From assembly GCF_025336545.1 (NCBI RefSeq), contig NZ_JAODBU010000002.1:457107-521106 (forward strand): a stretch of 64,000 nucleotides of DNA, written 5' to 3'. Source of the DNA: Eubacterium_U album. Its GTDB lineage: Bacteria > Bacillota > Clostridia > Lachnospirales > Lachnospiraceae. Positions within the stretch are counted from its first letter, which is position 1; each line of letters starts with the position of its first letter. A model generated the notes under the pieces. That model made no database searches and was not told the DNA's origin. It saw only the letters and a list, made by a program, of their open reading frames with translations. Shown here piece after piece: positions 23,728-31,430 of this stretch. The position numbers and the translations under genes are program-made.

Positions 23728-25611
23728 TTAATTCTGGTAGTGTTTAGCCTGAGTATTGTACATATTAAAATAAAATCCGTTTGTATTTTCCATTAATTTG
23801 TCATGACTTCCGTCCTCAATTATTGTACCACCGTCAAAAACTATTATTCTGTCGCAAAATCTACAGGATGAAAGTCTATGGGATATATAAACTGCGGTTT
23901 TTCCACCAACAAGCTTATCAAAGTTGTTATAGACTTCAAATTCAGCGATTGGATCTAAGGCTGCTGTAGGTTCGTCAAGTACTACTACCGGTGCATCCTT
24001 ATACAATGCCCTGACAATTGCAAGCTTCTGAGCCTGACCACCTGATGGTTCAACTCCTGACTCATCAAACATTTTATAAAGGTTTGTATTTTGCTTATTT
24101 TCCAAAGAATTAATCCAACCGTCAATCTCTACTATTTTGCACAGTTCATTAATCTTATTTTCAACATTAGAATATTTATTCTGTCCCATATCGCCATTGG
24201 CATATTCTTTCTGTTCCATATCGCCATTGGCATATTTATTCTGTCCCATATCAATATTATCCTTTATGGAAAATGCCATAAGCCTGTAATCCTGAAAAAC
24301 TACTGAAAGTAAATCTAAATATTTAGAGTATTCTATATCATTTATATTTACTCCATTTACAAGAATTTCTCCTTCTGTAACTTCATATAATCTGCAAAGA
24401 AGTTTTATGAAAGTTGTCTTTCCTGCGCCATTTTTTCCTACTATTGAAAGATGTTCTCCCGGATGTATTGATGTATTTATGTTTTTTAAAATATAAACAT
24501 CTGTATTAGGATATTTAAAACTTACATTTTTAAATTCTATAGATACACCATCATTAACATTTGGAACTTCTGCATTTTTACTTTTCTCATATTTTATATC
24601 AATTTCAGCTTTTTCAATATAATCAAGATAATATTTTAGAATTGATGCTGTATACTTTAATCCCATTAATCCTCTTGAAATATTATAAAGTGCTTCCGTA
24701 AACTTAATAACTGCCTGTGTAAGGCTGCTAAAATCTCCGATTGTAATCTTTCCTGTTAATGTATTTACACCAAGAATAATATAAACTGCTATATTACAAA
24801 TCTCCGTTGATGTTATTGAAATTTTTTCATTATTCCATATTTTTTTCATGCTTCTTTTTGAAAGATTATATTGCTTAGTACTCTGTTCCTTCTGGTTATC
24901 AATAATCATATTATCTGCATTATAAATTCTAATATCCTTGGCATACTCACCTGTTGTAAGTTCATCCAGATAATAATCAACAACACGGTCTATTTCCATT
25001 GCTTCAGAGAAATAATTTTCCTTTAATTTTGTTGTTTTCATTGTCATATATGTATTAATAACGAAACTTAAAAATACAGGAATAAGTAACCATACTGAGC
25101 AATTAACAACTATATACATAACCCCTGCAAGCACTAATATATTACTTATAAGTCCTACGATTCCGTCTGTAAGTCCCTGTATAAGGTTAGTTTGTTCAAA
25201 TGCGCGGCCCGCTTTATTTACACTGTCTAGCATTTCAGAATTTTCAGTATACTCAAACTTCATTTGCATAGTATTAAAACTTATTTCCATTTGAAGCATT
25301 CTGTCAAAACGGTCATTACAATAATTCTGCTTCTCATTTGCAAACTTTCCTACTACTGCATAAAGATAAGTTCCAATGCAGATAAAAGCTACCCAGAAAA
25401 TTATCATACCAATGTTTCTGTTCTGCTCATATACGATTTCATTAATTAAATATTTTGAGCCGATAATAGAAACAAAAGGTCCTGCTGTGTTAACTATAAC
25501 TGACAACAAAATATAAAAGTAATAGATTGGAAGCTTTTTCCATGCAAACTTTGCAAAATATCCGGTGCAAAAAGCTATGTCTTTAATTCCACTAAATAAT
25601 TTTTTTAGCAT
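23728..25611 (-). CDS. ABC exporter, fused permease-ATPase (second subunit)
   Basis: A 627-residue half-transporter. Residues 1-320 form a six-helix ABC exporter membrane domain; the ATPase domain has Walker A GKNGAGKTT (about 395), Q-loop VFQDYRLMAF, signature PSGGQAQKL, Walker B VVVLDEPTAALDP and H-loop YISHRLSS. A Cys39 peptidase domain is absent. Between Q-loop and signature there is a 30-bp in-frame tandem repeat coding for repeats of NKYANGDMGQ. It overlaps the partner ABC gene by seven bases, so a heterodimer is likely. Position between two LytTR systems with small peptides suggests peptide export or immunity; this is inference. Confidence 0.88.
   Translation of the reverse strand: MLKKLFSGIKDIAFCTGYFAKFAWKKLPIYYFYILLSVIVNTAGPFVSIIGSKYLINEIVYEQNRNIGMIIFWVAFICIGTYLYAVVGKFANEKQNYCNDRFDRMLQMEISFNTMQMKFEYTENSEMLDSVNKAGRAFEQTNLIQGLTDGIVGLISNILVLAGVMYIVVNCSVWLLIPVFLSFVINTYMTMKTTKLKENYFSEAMEIDRVVDYYLDELTTGEYAKDIRIYNADNMIIDNQKEQSTKQYNLSKRSMKKIWNNEKISITSTEICNIAVYIILGVNTLTGKITIGDFSSLTQAVIKFTEALYNISRGLMGLKYTASILKYYLDYIEKAEIDIKYEKSKNAEVPNVNDGVSIEFKNVSFKYPNTDVYILKNINTSIHPGEHLSIVGKNGAGKTTFIKLLCRLYEVTEGEILVNGVNINDIEYSKYLDLLSVVFQDYRLMAFSIKDNIDMGQNKYANGDMEQKEYANGDMGQNKYSNVENKINELCKIVEIDGWINSLENKQNTNLYKMFDESGVEPSGGQAQKLAIVRALYKDAPVVVLDEPTAALDPIAEFEVYNNFDKLVGGKTAVYISHRLSSCRFCDRIIVFDGGTIIEDGSHDKLMENTNGFYFNMYNTQAKHYQN
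24169..24252. repeat. 30-bp in-frame tandem repeat inside the ABC ATPase
   Basis: About 2.8 units of a 30-bp repeat (full units at 24181-24210 and 24211-24240, partial flanks on both sides) with only a few mismatches. Each encodes a 10-residue unit close to NGDMGQNKYA, in the helical region before the ABC signature. Confidence 0.85.
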
Positions 25612-27494
25612 GTTACTCCCTCCTTCTCACTTTTGTAATACTGTGCCTGAATCTGAAACATATCACTATATTTTCCGCCAGTTTTCATTAATTCATCATG
25701 TGTTCCCTCTTCAATAATTTTTCCATCCTCAAACATAACTATTTTGTCACAAAATCTTGTGCTTGAAAGTCTGTGAGAAATAAAAATTGCAGTCTTTCCC
25801 TTTACCATTTCGTTAAATTCCTGATACATTTTGTCTTCTGCCAATGCATCAAGTGCCGCTGTAGGTTCGTCCAAAACAAGAACATCTCTGTCACTGTATA
25901 ATGCTCTTGCCATAGCAAGTCTTTGTCTTTCTCCACCGGAAAAATCCACTCCGTCAGGATCAATAATTCTAAGAAGTGTAGTGTCAATTTTGTTTTCGTA
26001 CCTGTTAATCTTCTCCTCTAAATCACTTCTTTTTAATGTTTCCATAACCCTATTTCTGTCAGTTTCATTTTCAGGCTTCATTGAAATGTTCTGCCATACA
26101 GGGAAAGCAAATATTTCTATATTCTGAAATACCGGAGCAAAGATATTAAAATATGATTCTCTGTCAAACTGTTTTATATCAACTCCATTAAGTAAAATTC
26201 TTCCCTCTGTTGGTTCATATAGTCTCATAAGAAGCTTTGTGAGAGTAGTTTTTCCTGCGCCGTTTATTCCTACTATTGCAAGTTTACTTCCTGCCTCTAT
26301 TGTGAGGTTAAGATTTTTTAGAATAAATTTATCATGTCCCGGATATTTAAATGAGACATTTTCAAATTTAAATTCGTATTTTTCTAATTTGATATTCTTT
26401 ATTGTTCCCTCACCCTTTTGATAATCAGGTATCTCCTCTGTCCAATCCATAAATGTTCTAAAATCATCTAACTGCATTCTGTTCATATTCATCCACACAA
26501 GATTACAAAACAGATCCGTCATGGCTGTTGAAAATGCAGCCACTAATCCAATATATAAAACAAAATTAGAAATACTCATGCCCCTAAACATAATCATGTA
26601 AATAAGCACTGAATATAGCAATACATTTTGAATTAATCTAAGCATACTCATTTTTGCTTCACACATAATCCACTTACTGTGATGTTTTTTGCAGGCAGCA
26701 TAATATATTGTGTTAATGTCATTCCACATATTCTGTATAAACTCCTGCATTTTAAACAGTCTTATGTCCTTAGCGTACTTAAAGTCTCTTGCTGTATTTG
26801 AAAAATAACTATTTTTTCTATAATTAGATGCCATAGCATCTCTAAATTCTGTCTTGCTCCACTCCATTGTTGAATCTAAAATTTTATAGATAAAAAACGA
26901 AAGTGTAATTATAACAAGTACAAGCACCGGATTAACTAAAGCTATGGCAAAGCCGGAAATAAATACCATGGTAAGATTGGCAATTATGTTCTGCCCTCTC
27001 ATGCAATATCCATGAATTCCCTGATATGTATACAATGCCTGTTTTGATCTTTGAGTTAAATCAAGAAAATCCGGATTTTCCATATTTTTAAAATCCGTTG
27101 TAAATGATTTTCTAAGATATTTTGAAACTATACCTTTGTACACGTTTTCCCACTGATATTCGTAAATATAACTAGCCTTATAGGCAATAAGATTAAGTAT
27201 AAGAGTTGCCACTCCCACTATTACCATCACCTTAATCATTACGTCTGTACTAACCTTTTGCTCTACCAATGCTAAAGCAATTTTTGGTATATAAATTCCA
27301 ATAAGATTGTATAATGAGATTAATATTCCACCGGCAATAACCGCTATAATAAATATTCTGCTAAAACTCCACGTCAACTTAACTGCAAACATGAAATTAT
27401 TAAGCATTCCATGCTTAGTTGACTGAATTCCTTTTTGTTCCCTATCATGGGATGCAGAAAAGAAATTTTTAAACCTCTCCAATATTTTATTCAT
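25605..27494 (-). CDS. ABC exporter, fused permease-ATPase (first subunit)
   Basis: A 629-residue half-transporter. The membrane domain spans about residues 35-340; the ATPase domain contains Walker A GINGAGKTT (about 415), Q-loop VFQNIEIFAF, signature FSGGERQRLAMARAL, Walker B VLVLDEPTAALDA and H-loop FISHRLSS, all intact. No peptidase or substrate-binding domain is fused. AAAGGAGAGG precedes the ATG. It is the first gene of a two-gene operon with the exporter at 23728 and is preceded by a 21-bp-period direct repeat. Similar pairs often export or confer resistance to peptides; the substrate is not visible. Confidence 0.88.
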   Translation of the reverse strand: MNKILERFKNFFSASHDREQKGIQSTKHGMLNNFMFAVKLTWSFSRIFIIAVIAGGILISLYNLIGIYIPKIALALVEQKVSTDVMIKVMVIVGVATLILNLIAYKASYIYEYQWENVYKGIVSKYLRKSFTTDFKNMENPDFLDLTQRSKQALYTYQGIHGYCMRGQNIIANLTMVFISGFAIALVNPVLVLVIITLSFFIYKILDSTMEWSKTEFRDAMASNYRKNSYFSNTARDFKYAKDIRLFKMQEFIQNMWNDINTIYYAACKKHHSKWIMCEAKMSMLRLIQNVLLYSVLIYMIMFRGMSISNFVLYIGLVAAFSTAMTDLFCNLVWMNMNRMQLDDFRTFMDWTEEIPDYQKGEGTIKNIKLEKYEFKFENVSFKYPGHDKFILKNLNLTIEAGSKLAIVGINGAGKTTLTKLLMRLYEPTEGRILLNGVDIKQFDRESYFNIFAPVFQNIEIFAFPVWQNISMKPENETDRNRVMETLKRSDLEEKINRYENKIDTTLLRIIDPDGVDFSGGERQRLAMARALYSDRDVLVLDEPTAALDALAEDKMYQEFNEMVKGKTAIFISHRLSSTRFCDKIVMFEDGKIIEEGTHDELMKTGGKYSDMFQIQAQYYKSEKEGVTC

Positions 27495-27557
27495 AACCTC
27501 TCCTTTTTTGTTTTCAGAATATAATTTTCCAGTAATTATTTTGCTTCAGATTTTTCT

Positions 27558-27625
27558 ATCATACCTTAAATTTTTTCTTTTTTTGCCACAATGTAATCAT
27601 TTGTGTTTTATATGTAATCATTTGT
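27558..27625 (-). promoter_or_regulatory. Direct-repeat operator and promoter of the ABC exporter operon
   Basis: Leftwards, ACAAATGATTACAT occurs twice (27612-27625 and 27591-27604), exactly 21 bases apart, the spacing of LytTR-regulator sites. A TATGAT -10 (27558-27563) lies 27 bases after the second repeat and lacks a good -35, matching an activator-dependent promoter and mirroring the layout at 8898-9003. The half-site sequence differs from the AgrA consensus. Confidence 0.55.
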
Positions 27626-27692
27626 AAAATATTTTTAAAATTAACAAATATCAATATAATAATTGCCCGATTGCCATTTTTATTAACAATTA

Positions 27693-28952
27693 TTATATTC
27701 CATACAAACTTACAGCCACTTCAAATTCTTCTCCTTTATCAATAAATTCTACATACCCACCATATTTTTTTACAATATTCTCTATACTTGATACTCCAAT
27801 TCCATGATTATGCACATCATGTTTACTAGTTTGTTTTATATTCACTAACTCCTTTATCTTGCTGTTGCAGATTTTTATAAACATTGTATTCTTCTTATAA
27901 ATTATGTCTATTTTAATCCATCTGTCTTCCATATTAATTTTTTTGCAAGATTCTATTGCATTATCTAATATATTTCCTAACAGGATTCCTGCATCTTTAT
28001 AATCAAGATTAACGGATTTTGGTACATTAATGTTTACATATGTCTTTATTTTCAAATTTTCTGCCAGGCACATCTTGTGATTTATTATCGTATTTATAAC
28101 TATATTAGATGTATATAATTTTTTGTTACTCGCATCTAACTCATTAATAATTTTATAAATTTCTTTTGAAATCTCATTATTCTTTTGTGCCTCTGAGCAT
28201 ATCGCTAATAGCATATTTTTCAAATCATGCTTAATTCTTCGTATCTCTTTATTACTTTTTTCCACTTCATTATAATATTGTTCTTTTGCCTGTGCCTCTT
28301 GTAACAACATTTCCTTTTCATAATTATCCGATAATGTTTCTGTTACTTTAACAAACATTTTAAACATTAAAACATTACTCGAAATCGTCATAACTATTAT
28401 CATTAAACACATTATAATAACCGGATTATTCTTACTGTTTTGAATAATATTCATAGTTATACAACATATACAAACACATGTAAGTGGAATAATAACCAGA
28501 TATTTACTTATATCAAAAGACAATTTAGGGAATTTTATTTTCCTAATTTTACAAATTGCATAAACTATTAAAAAGCGGATAATTTCGCAGATAAAAGAAC
28601 TTCCATAGTAACGGATAAAATATGGAATTGCCTGTCCTAAAAAATTCAAAACAAAAAATCCTATCAGTTCCGCTACAATTCCAAATCCTATGTACAAAAC
28701 CGGTAGAATTATATGATACGAAATACTATATGAAAATGAGCAACTATATAGATAAATTATCAATATACATAAAATCAGATTCGCATTTGGATTGTGAAAC
28801 TGATTTACAACACTAATCAAAATTATGCATCCACAAAAAAGAATCGTACAATATTTCTTTTTCATAGTTCTTTTTTCACTAAAACTCTTAAAATATTTGA
28901 AAATAATCAAATAGTCAATTATATTAATTATTAAATCATAAATTAAATTCAT
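27693..28952 (-). CDS. AgrC-like sensor histidine kinase (third LytTR system)
   Basis: A 419-residue membrane kinase with about six hydrophobic segments in residues 1-205, a coiled linker (EAQAKEQYYNEVEKSNKEIRR), the phospho-acceptor helix RRIKHDLKNMLLAICSEA (about residue 240) and a GHKL ATPase with LLGNILDNAIESCKK and HNHGIGVSSIENIVKKYGG. It overlaps the response-regulator gene by four bases. The domain order is that of peptide-sensing HPK10 kinases. The mini-peptide gene at 29958 lies divergently beside the operon and is a candidate ligand or target; that is inference. Confidence 0.9.
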   Translation of the reverse strand: MNLIYDLIINIIDYLIIFKYFKSFSEKRTMKKKYCTILFCGCIILISVVNQFHNPNANLILCILIIYLYSCSFSYSISYHIILPVLYIGFGIVAELIGFFVLNFLGQAIPYFIRYYGSSFICEIIRFLIVYAICKIRKIKFPKLSFDISKYLVIIPLTCVCICCITMNIIQNSKNNPVIIMCLMIIVMTISSNVLMFKMFVKVTETLSDNYEKEMLLQEAQAKEQYYNEVEKSNKEIRRIKHDLKNMLLAICSEAQKNNEISKEIYKIINELDASNKKLYTSNIVINTIINHKMCLAENLKIKTYVNINVPKSVNLDYKDAGILLGNILDNAIESCKKINMEDRWIKIDIIYKKNTMFIKICNSKIKELVNIKQTSKHDVHNHGIGVSSIENIVKKYGGYVEFIDKGEEFEVAVSLYGI

Positions 28953-29656
28953 ACCTGCCCCCTTAAATAATTCAAGTGTTTTTTCTTAATTTCTTTTCTA
29001 TAATCTCTGCTTACATATAGCATCCTGTCATCTTGCAAAATTACATTTTCTCCTATAATCCCTTCGATTTTTGAAAGATTTACAATCAACGATTTATTTA
29101 ACATTCCAAACATTTCATCATCTAATTGTGACCATATTTCTTTCAATGTCATATTACATTGATATTTTTTATCATCAATTGTATATATCCATACTTTTCT
29201 ACCATCTTTTTCTAAATAACAAATATCTGAAAATGCAATGTTGTAATTATTTTTTTTGTAAGAAAATACAAAGCTCCTTCTCTTTATTTCTAAATAGTTC
29301 TTTGTTTTCTCTAATGTATTTTTTATTTTTTCGAAGGTTAACGGTTTTTGTATAAAGTCAAATGTTACGGTTTCAAACACATCAAACACATATTGCGAAT
29401 GACTGGTCATAAAAATAATTAAAGAATCAACATTTTTCTCTCGAAGTTTTTTTGCAAAATCTATCCCTGACATTTCTTTCATTTCAATATCTAATATAAA
29501 CACATCAAAATTAACATTATTTTCTGTTATGTATTTCTGTAATTCTTCCGCACAAAAAAACACCTCATATTCCAATGATTTATCGTGAATAATTTGAAGA
29601 AATTCTTCAATCTGTTCAATAATCACCCTATCATCATCACAAATTGCAATATTCAT
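28949..29656 (-). CDS. LytTR-family response regulator (third system)
   Basis: A 235-residue regulator. The receiver domain has AICDDDRVIIEQI at the N terminus, the phospho-acceptor Asp in FDVFILDIEMKEMSG (about residue 56) and Lys in DFIQKPLTFEKI. The LytTR domain (about residues 130-232) includes NIAFSDICYLEKDGRKVWIYT and MLNKSLIVNLSKIEGI. AGAAGG precedes the ATG and a TATAAT -10 is at 29696-29701. It heads an operon with the kinase and is transcribed away from the peptide gene at 29958. Confidence 0.92.
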   Translation of the reverse strand: MNIAICDDDRVIIEQIEEFLQIIHDKSLEYEVFFCAEELQKYITENNVNFDVFILDIEMKEMSGIDFAKKLREKNVDSLIIFMTSHSQYVFDVFETVTFDFIQKPLTFEKIKNTLEKTKNYLEIKRRSFVFSYKKNNYNIAFSDICYLEKDGRKVWIYTIDDKKYQCNMTLKEIWSQLDDEMFGMLNKSLIVNLSKIEGIIGENVILQDDRMLYVSRDYRKEIKKKHLNYLRGQV

Positions 29657-29957
29657 TTTCTGACCTTCTCTTTCTTAATTAGTAGGGATTTTGTAATTAT
29701 ATCATAATTCAATTTCAAAAGCATCTTTATTTGGGCTTAGGTAAACTCGTGCAACTTGCCCTATATTTAACTTATTTTTAAATTTGTAGGGCTTTTAAAA
29801 TGCTTTGAGCTTAGTTCCACATATTTATGTACTTAGGAAATTTTATTTTAAACGTATAAACTATTTCCAATTATCCCCTATTGTTTAAATATTACGAAAT
29901 TGTTACAATTCATCTTGTAATTGGCCAGTACAAATCTAAAATAAGGAGGACGAAACT
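29657..29957 (+). promoter_or_regulatory. Divergent control region with promoter of the 23-residue peptide
   Basis: Rightward promoter TTGTTT (29881-29886), 17 bases, TACAAT (29904-29909). Upstream are two CTTAG boxes 22 bases apart (29810 and 29832) that could belong to a LytTR site, and two competing stems, GGGC/GCCC (about 29733-29762) and GCCCTA/TAGGGC (about 29758-29793). An inverted repeat TTACAA/TTGTAA covers 29903-29920. Operator assignment is weak; the promoter is good. Confidence 0.55.
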
Positions 29958-30029
29958 ATGTGTTTTAAATTCAATAGCTGTTCCGAGTTATTTAATGCTC
30001 TTTGCAATTTTTTTAAATTCGGTTGTTAG
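29958..30029 (+). CDS. Putative Cys/Phe-rich 23-residue peptide
   Basis: A short frame coding for a peptide that begins MCFKFNSCSELF and ends CNFFKFGC. It has four Cys (positions 2, 8, 16 and 23, the last being the C-terminal residue), six Phe and two Lys. Support comes from a near-perfect AAGGAGGA ribosome binding site, a promoter 50 bases upstream and a strong terminator 50 bases downstream, so this is a complete monocistronic unit. It lies divergently next to a LytTR two-component operon. It has no AgrD-type tail, double-Gly leader or signal peptide. A secreted signal, modified peptide or small toxin are all possible; I do not recognise it. Confidence 0.6.
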   Translation: MCFKFNSCSELFNALCNFFKFGC

Positions 30030-30077
30030 TTAGTAAAAGGTAATATTTATCATTTATAAATTACCTATACAATTGCA

Positions 30078-30123
30078 ATATGGCTAAAATGAAAAAGCCC
30101 TTTTCATTTTAGCCATATTTTTT
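30078..30123 (+). terminator. Terminator of the 23-residue peptide gene
   Basis: ATGGCTAAAATGAAAA and TTTTCATTTTAGCCAT form a perfect 16-bp stem followed by ATTTTTT. Confidence 0.9.
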
Positions 30124-30207
30124 AACCATATAAATTCTATTCCTCTGTTTTTTCTACTGCAGCAATTGCTTGAGAAAATTGTCCTACTCCTACGCTGTTT
30201 ATCTTTT

Positions 30208-30751
30208 CTAAAATTTAATCACAACATTAAATGCTTCGTCTGACTTTGATGCCTTTTCTATTGCTTCGTCAAGTTTTTCTAACGGATATTCATCCGTGAT
30301 AATTGATTCAATATCCCATCGTTTACTTTTCATTATTTGCTATATTGCATGTTTCAAATCCAAGTTTTTTTGCAATATTCAATCTGAAATCTGATAAATC
30401 TGCTATTATAACTTGATCTAATCCAAAATATTTTAGCGTAATTGCAGCTGCAATTCCAATTGTTCCACATCCAAATACAATTGCTTTTTCTCCTTTTTGT
30501 GGTTGTAAACGTCTTGCAGCTCTGCATCCCACTGTAAAAGGCTCAATTAAACTTGCTTCCCTGTCACTTATTTCAGCCGGTATAAAATAAAGTGAATGCT
30601 TTAACTTTGCCTCCGGTACTAAAATATACTCTGAAAAGCCGCCTATTGTTCCTGCTCTCTTTGTATCATTTTTTACAAATCTTAGATACGGATATACTCT
30701 CTTTTCCAAGATAAATTCCTGCTTTCGTAAAATTCTTCTCCAAATATTCAT
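30208..30751 (-). pseudogene. Medium-chain alcohol dehydrogenase remnant
   Basis: Two pieces of one zinc-type dehydrogenase. Residues from 30323-30751 include GGFSEYILVP, IEPFTVGCRAARR and the Rossmann motif VFGCGTIGIAAA. The C-terminal end lies in another frame at 30208-30321 (KRWDIESIITDEYPLEKLDEA... ending FNVVIKF and a stop). The junction NNEK/SKRWD shows an internal deletion with a frameshift, and the first 100 or so residues with the catalytic zinc site are missing. It is a decayed gene; the nearest relatives are sorbitol/threonine dehydrogenase-like proteins. Confidence 0.85.
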
Positions 30752-30863
30752 TACTGCTTATTATAATAATTTAAATTTGACCATAATATTAAATTGTTTT
30801 GTAATTACTAAATTTAACTAATATTAATATTTTTAACACTGCAAGATTACATTAAATAATTTA

Positions 30864-31052
30864 TTAATTAGATGTATTTACACATTTTAAAATTATGTCA
30901 CATATATGTTCTTCTGACATTTTGCAATCATTTTGTAGCCATTCTTTTACAACAGCAATCATTCCATTTATGTAAAATGCTGCAATATATGTTTTTTCTT
31001 CATTTGAAATACTATACATATCCATTGTCGGACTAAAAATGTGTTTAAACAT
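30864..31052 (-). pseudogene. TetR-family regulator C-terminal remnant
   Basis: About 62 residues (MFKHIFSPTMDMYSISNEEKTYIAAFYINGM...) resemble the ligand-binding C-terminal half of TetR-type regulators, with TYIAAFYINGMIAVVKEWL as in the AcrR/RutR-like C domain. No helix-turn-helix half precedes it; instead the frame is fused to the end of a membrane-protein remnant. It has no separate ribosome binding site and is most likely a deletion product. Confidence 0.65.
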
Positions 31053-31313
31053 TTTTTTATAAATCGGATAATTTACTCCCATTCATGCCAATTATTATTT
31101 CCAAAATAAACATCAGGTTTCCATTACCTATTACCTTCATTGACAGACACATCCCTATTCCTGTAATTAATGCTGATAAAATACCAAAAGTATAAGTAAA
31201 TATCGTTGCCGGCATTTTTGCCTTTCTGTCAAGTTTTCTTAATGCCACCACTTTTGATGTATCCTTTGGTGCATATTCATTTGATTTCTAACTGTTTTTA
31301 CTCTTTGTTTCAT
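31053..31313 (-). pseudogene. Frameshifted small membrane protein remnant
   Basis: A start MKQRVKTVRNQ at 31313 runs into a stop, but the next frame continues EYAPKDTSKVVALRKLDRKAK and the helix IFTYTFGILSALITGIGMCLSM; a further shift leads to VNYPIYKK. These blocks match in order a two-helix membrane protein of about 110 residues common in Clostridia, with two frameshifts and the C-terminal end replaced by a TetR fragment. The gene is dead. Confidence 0.65.
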
Positions 31314-31430
31314 AGCGATTTATTTTACTCTTCTGTCAGACGATTTTATTCTACTCTTATTGTGTTTTTTTCTGCTCTATGTTACACTTTTTATACTTGC
31401 GATTAAAAAGTATATGAGAGGTAAAAAATT

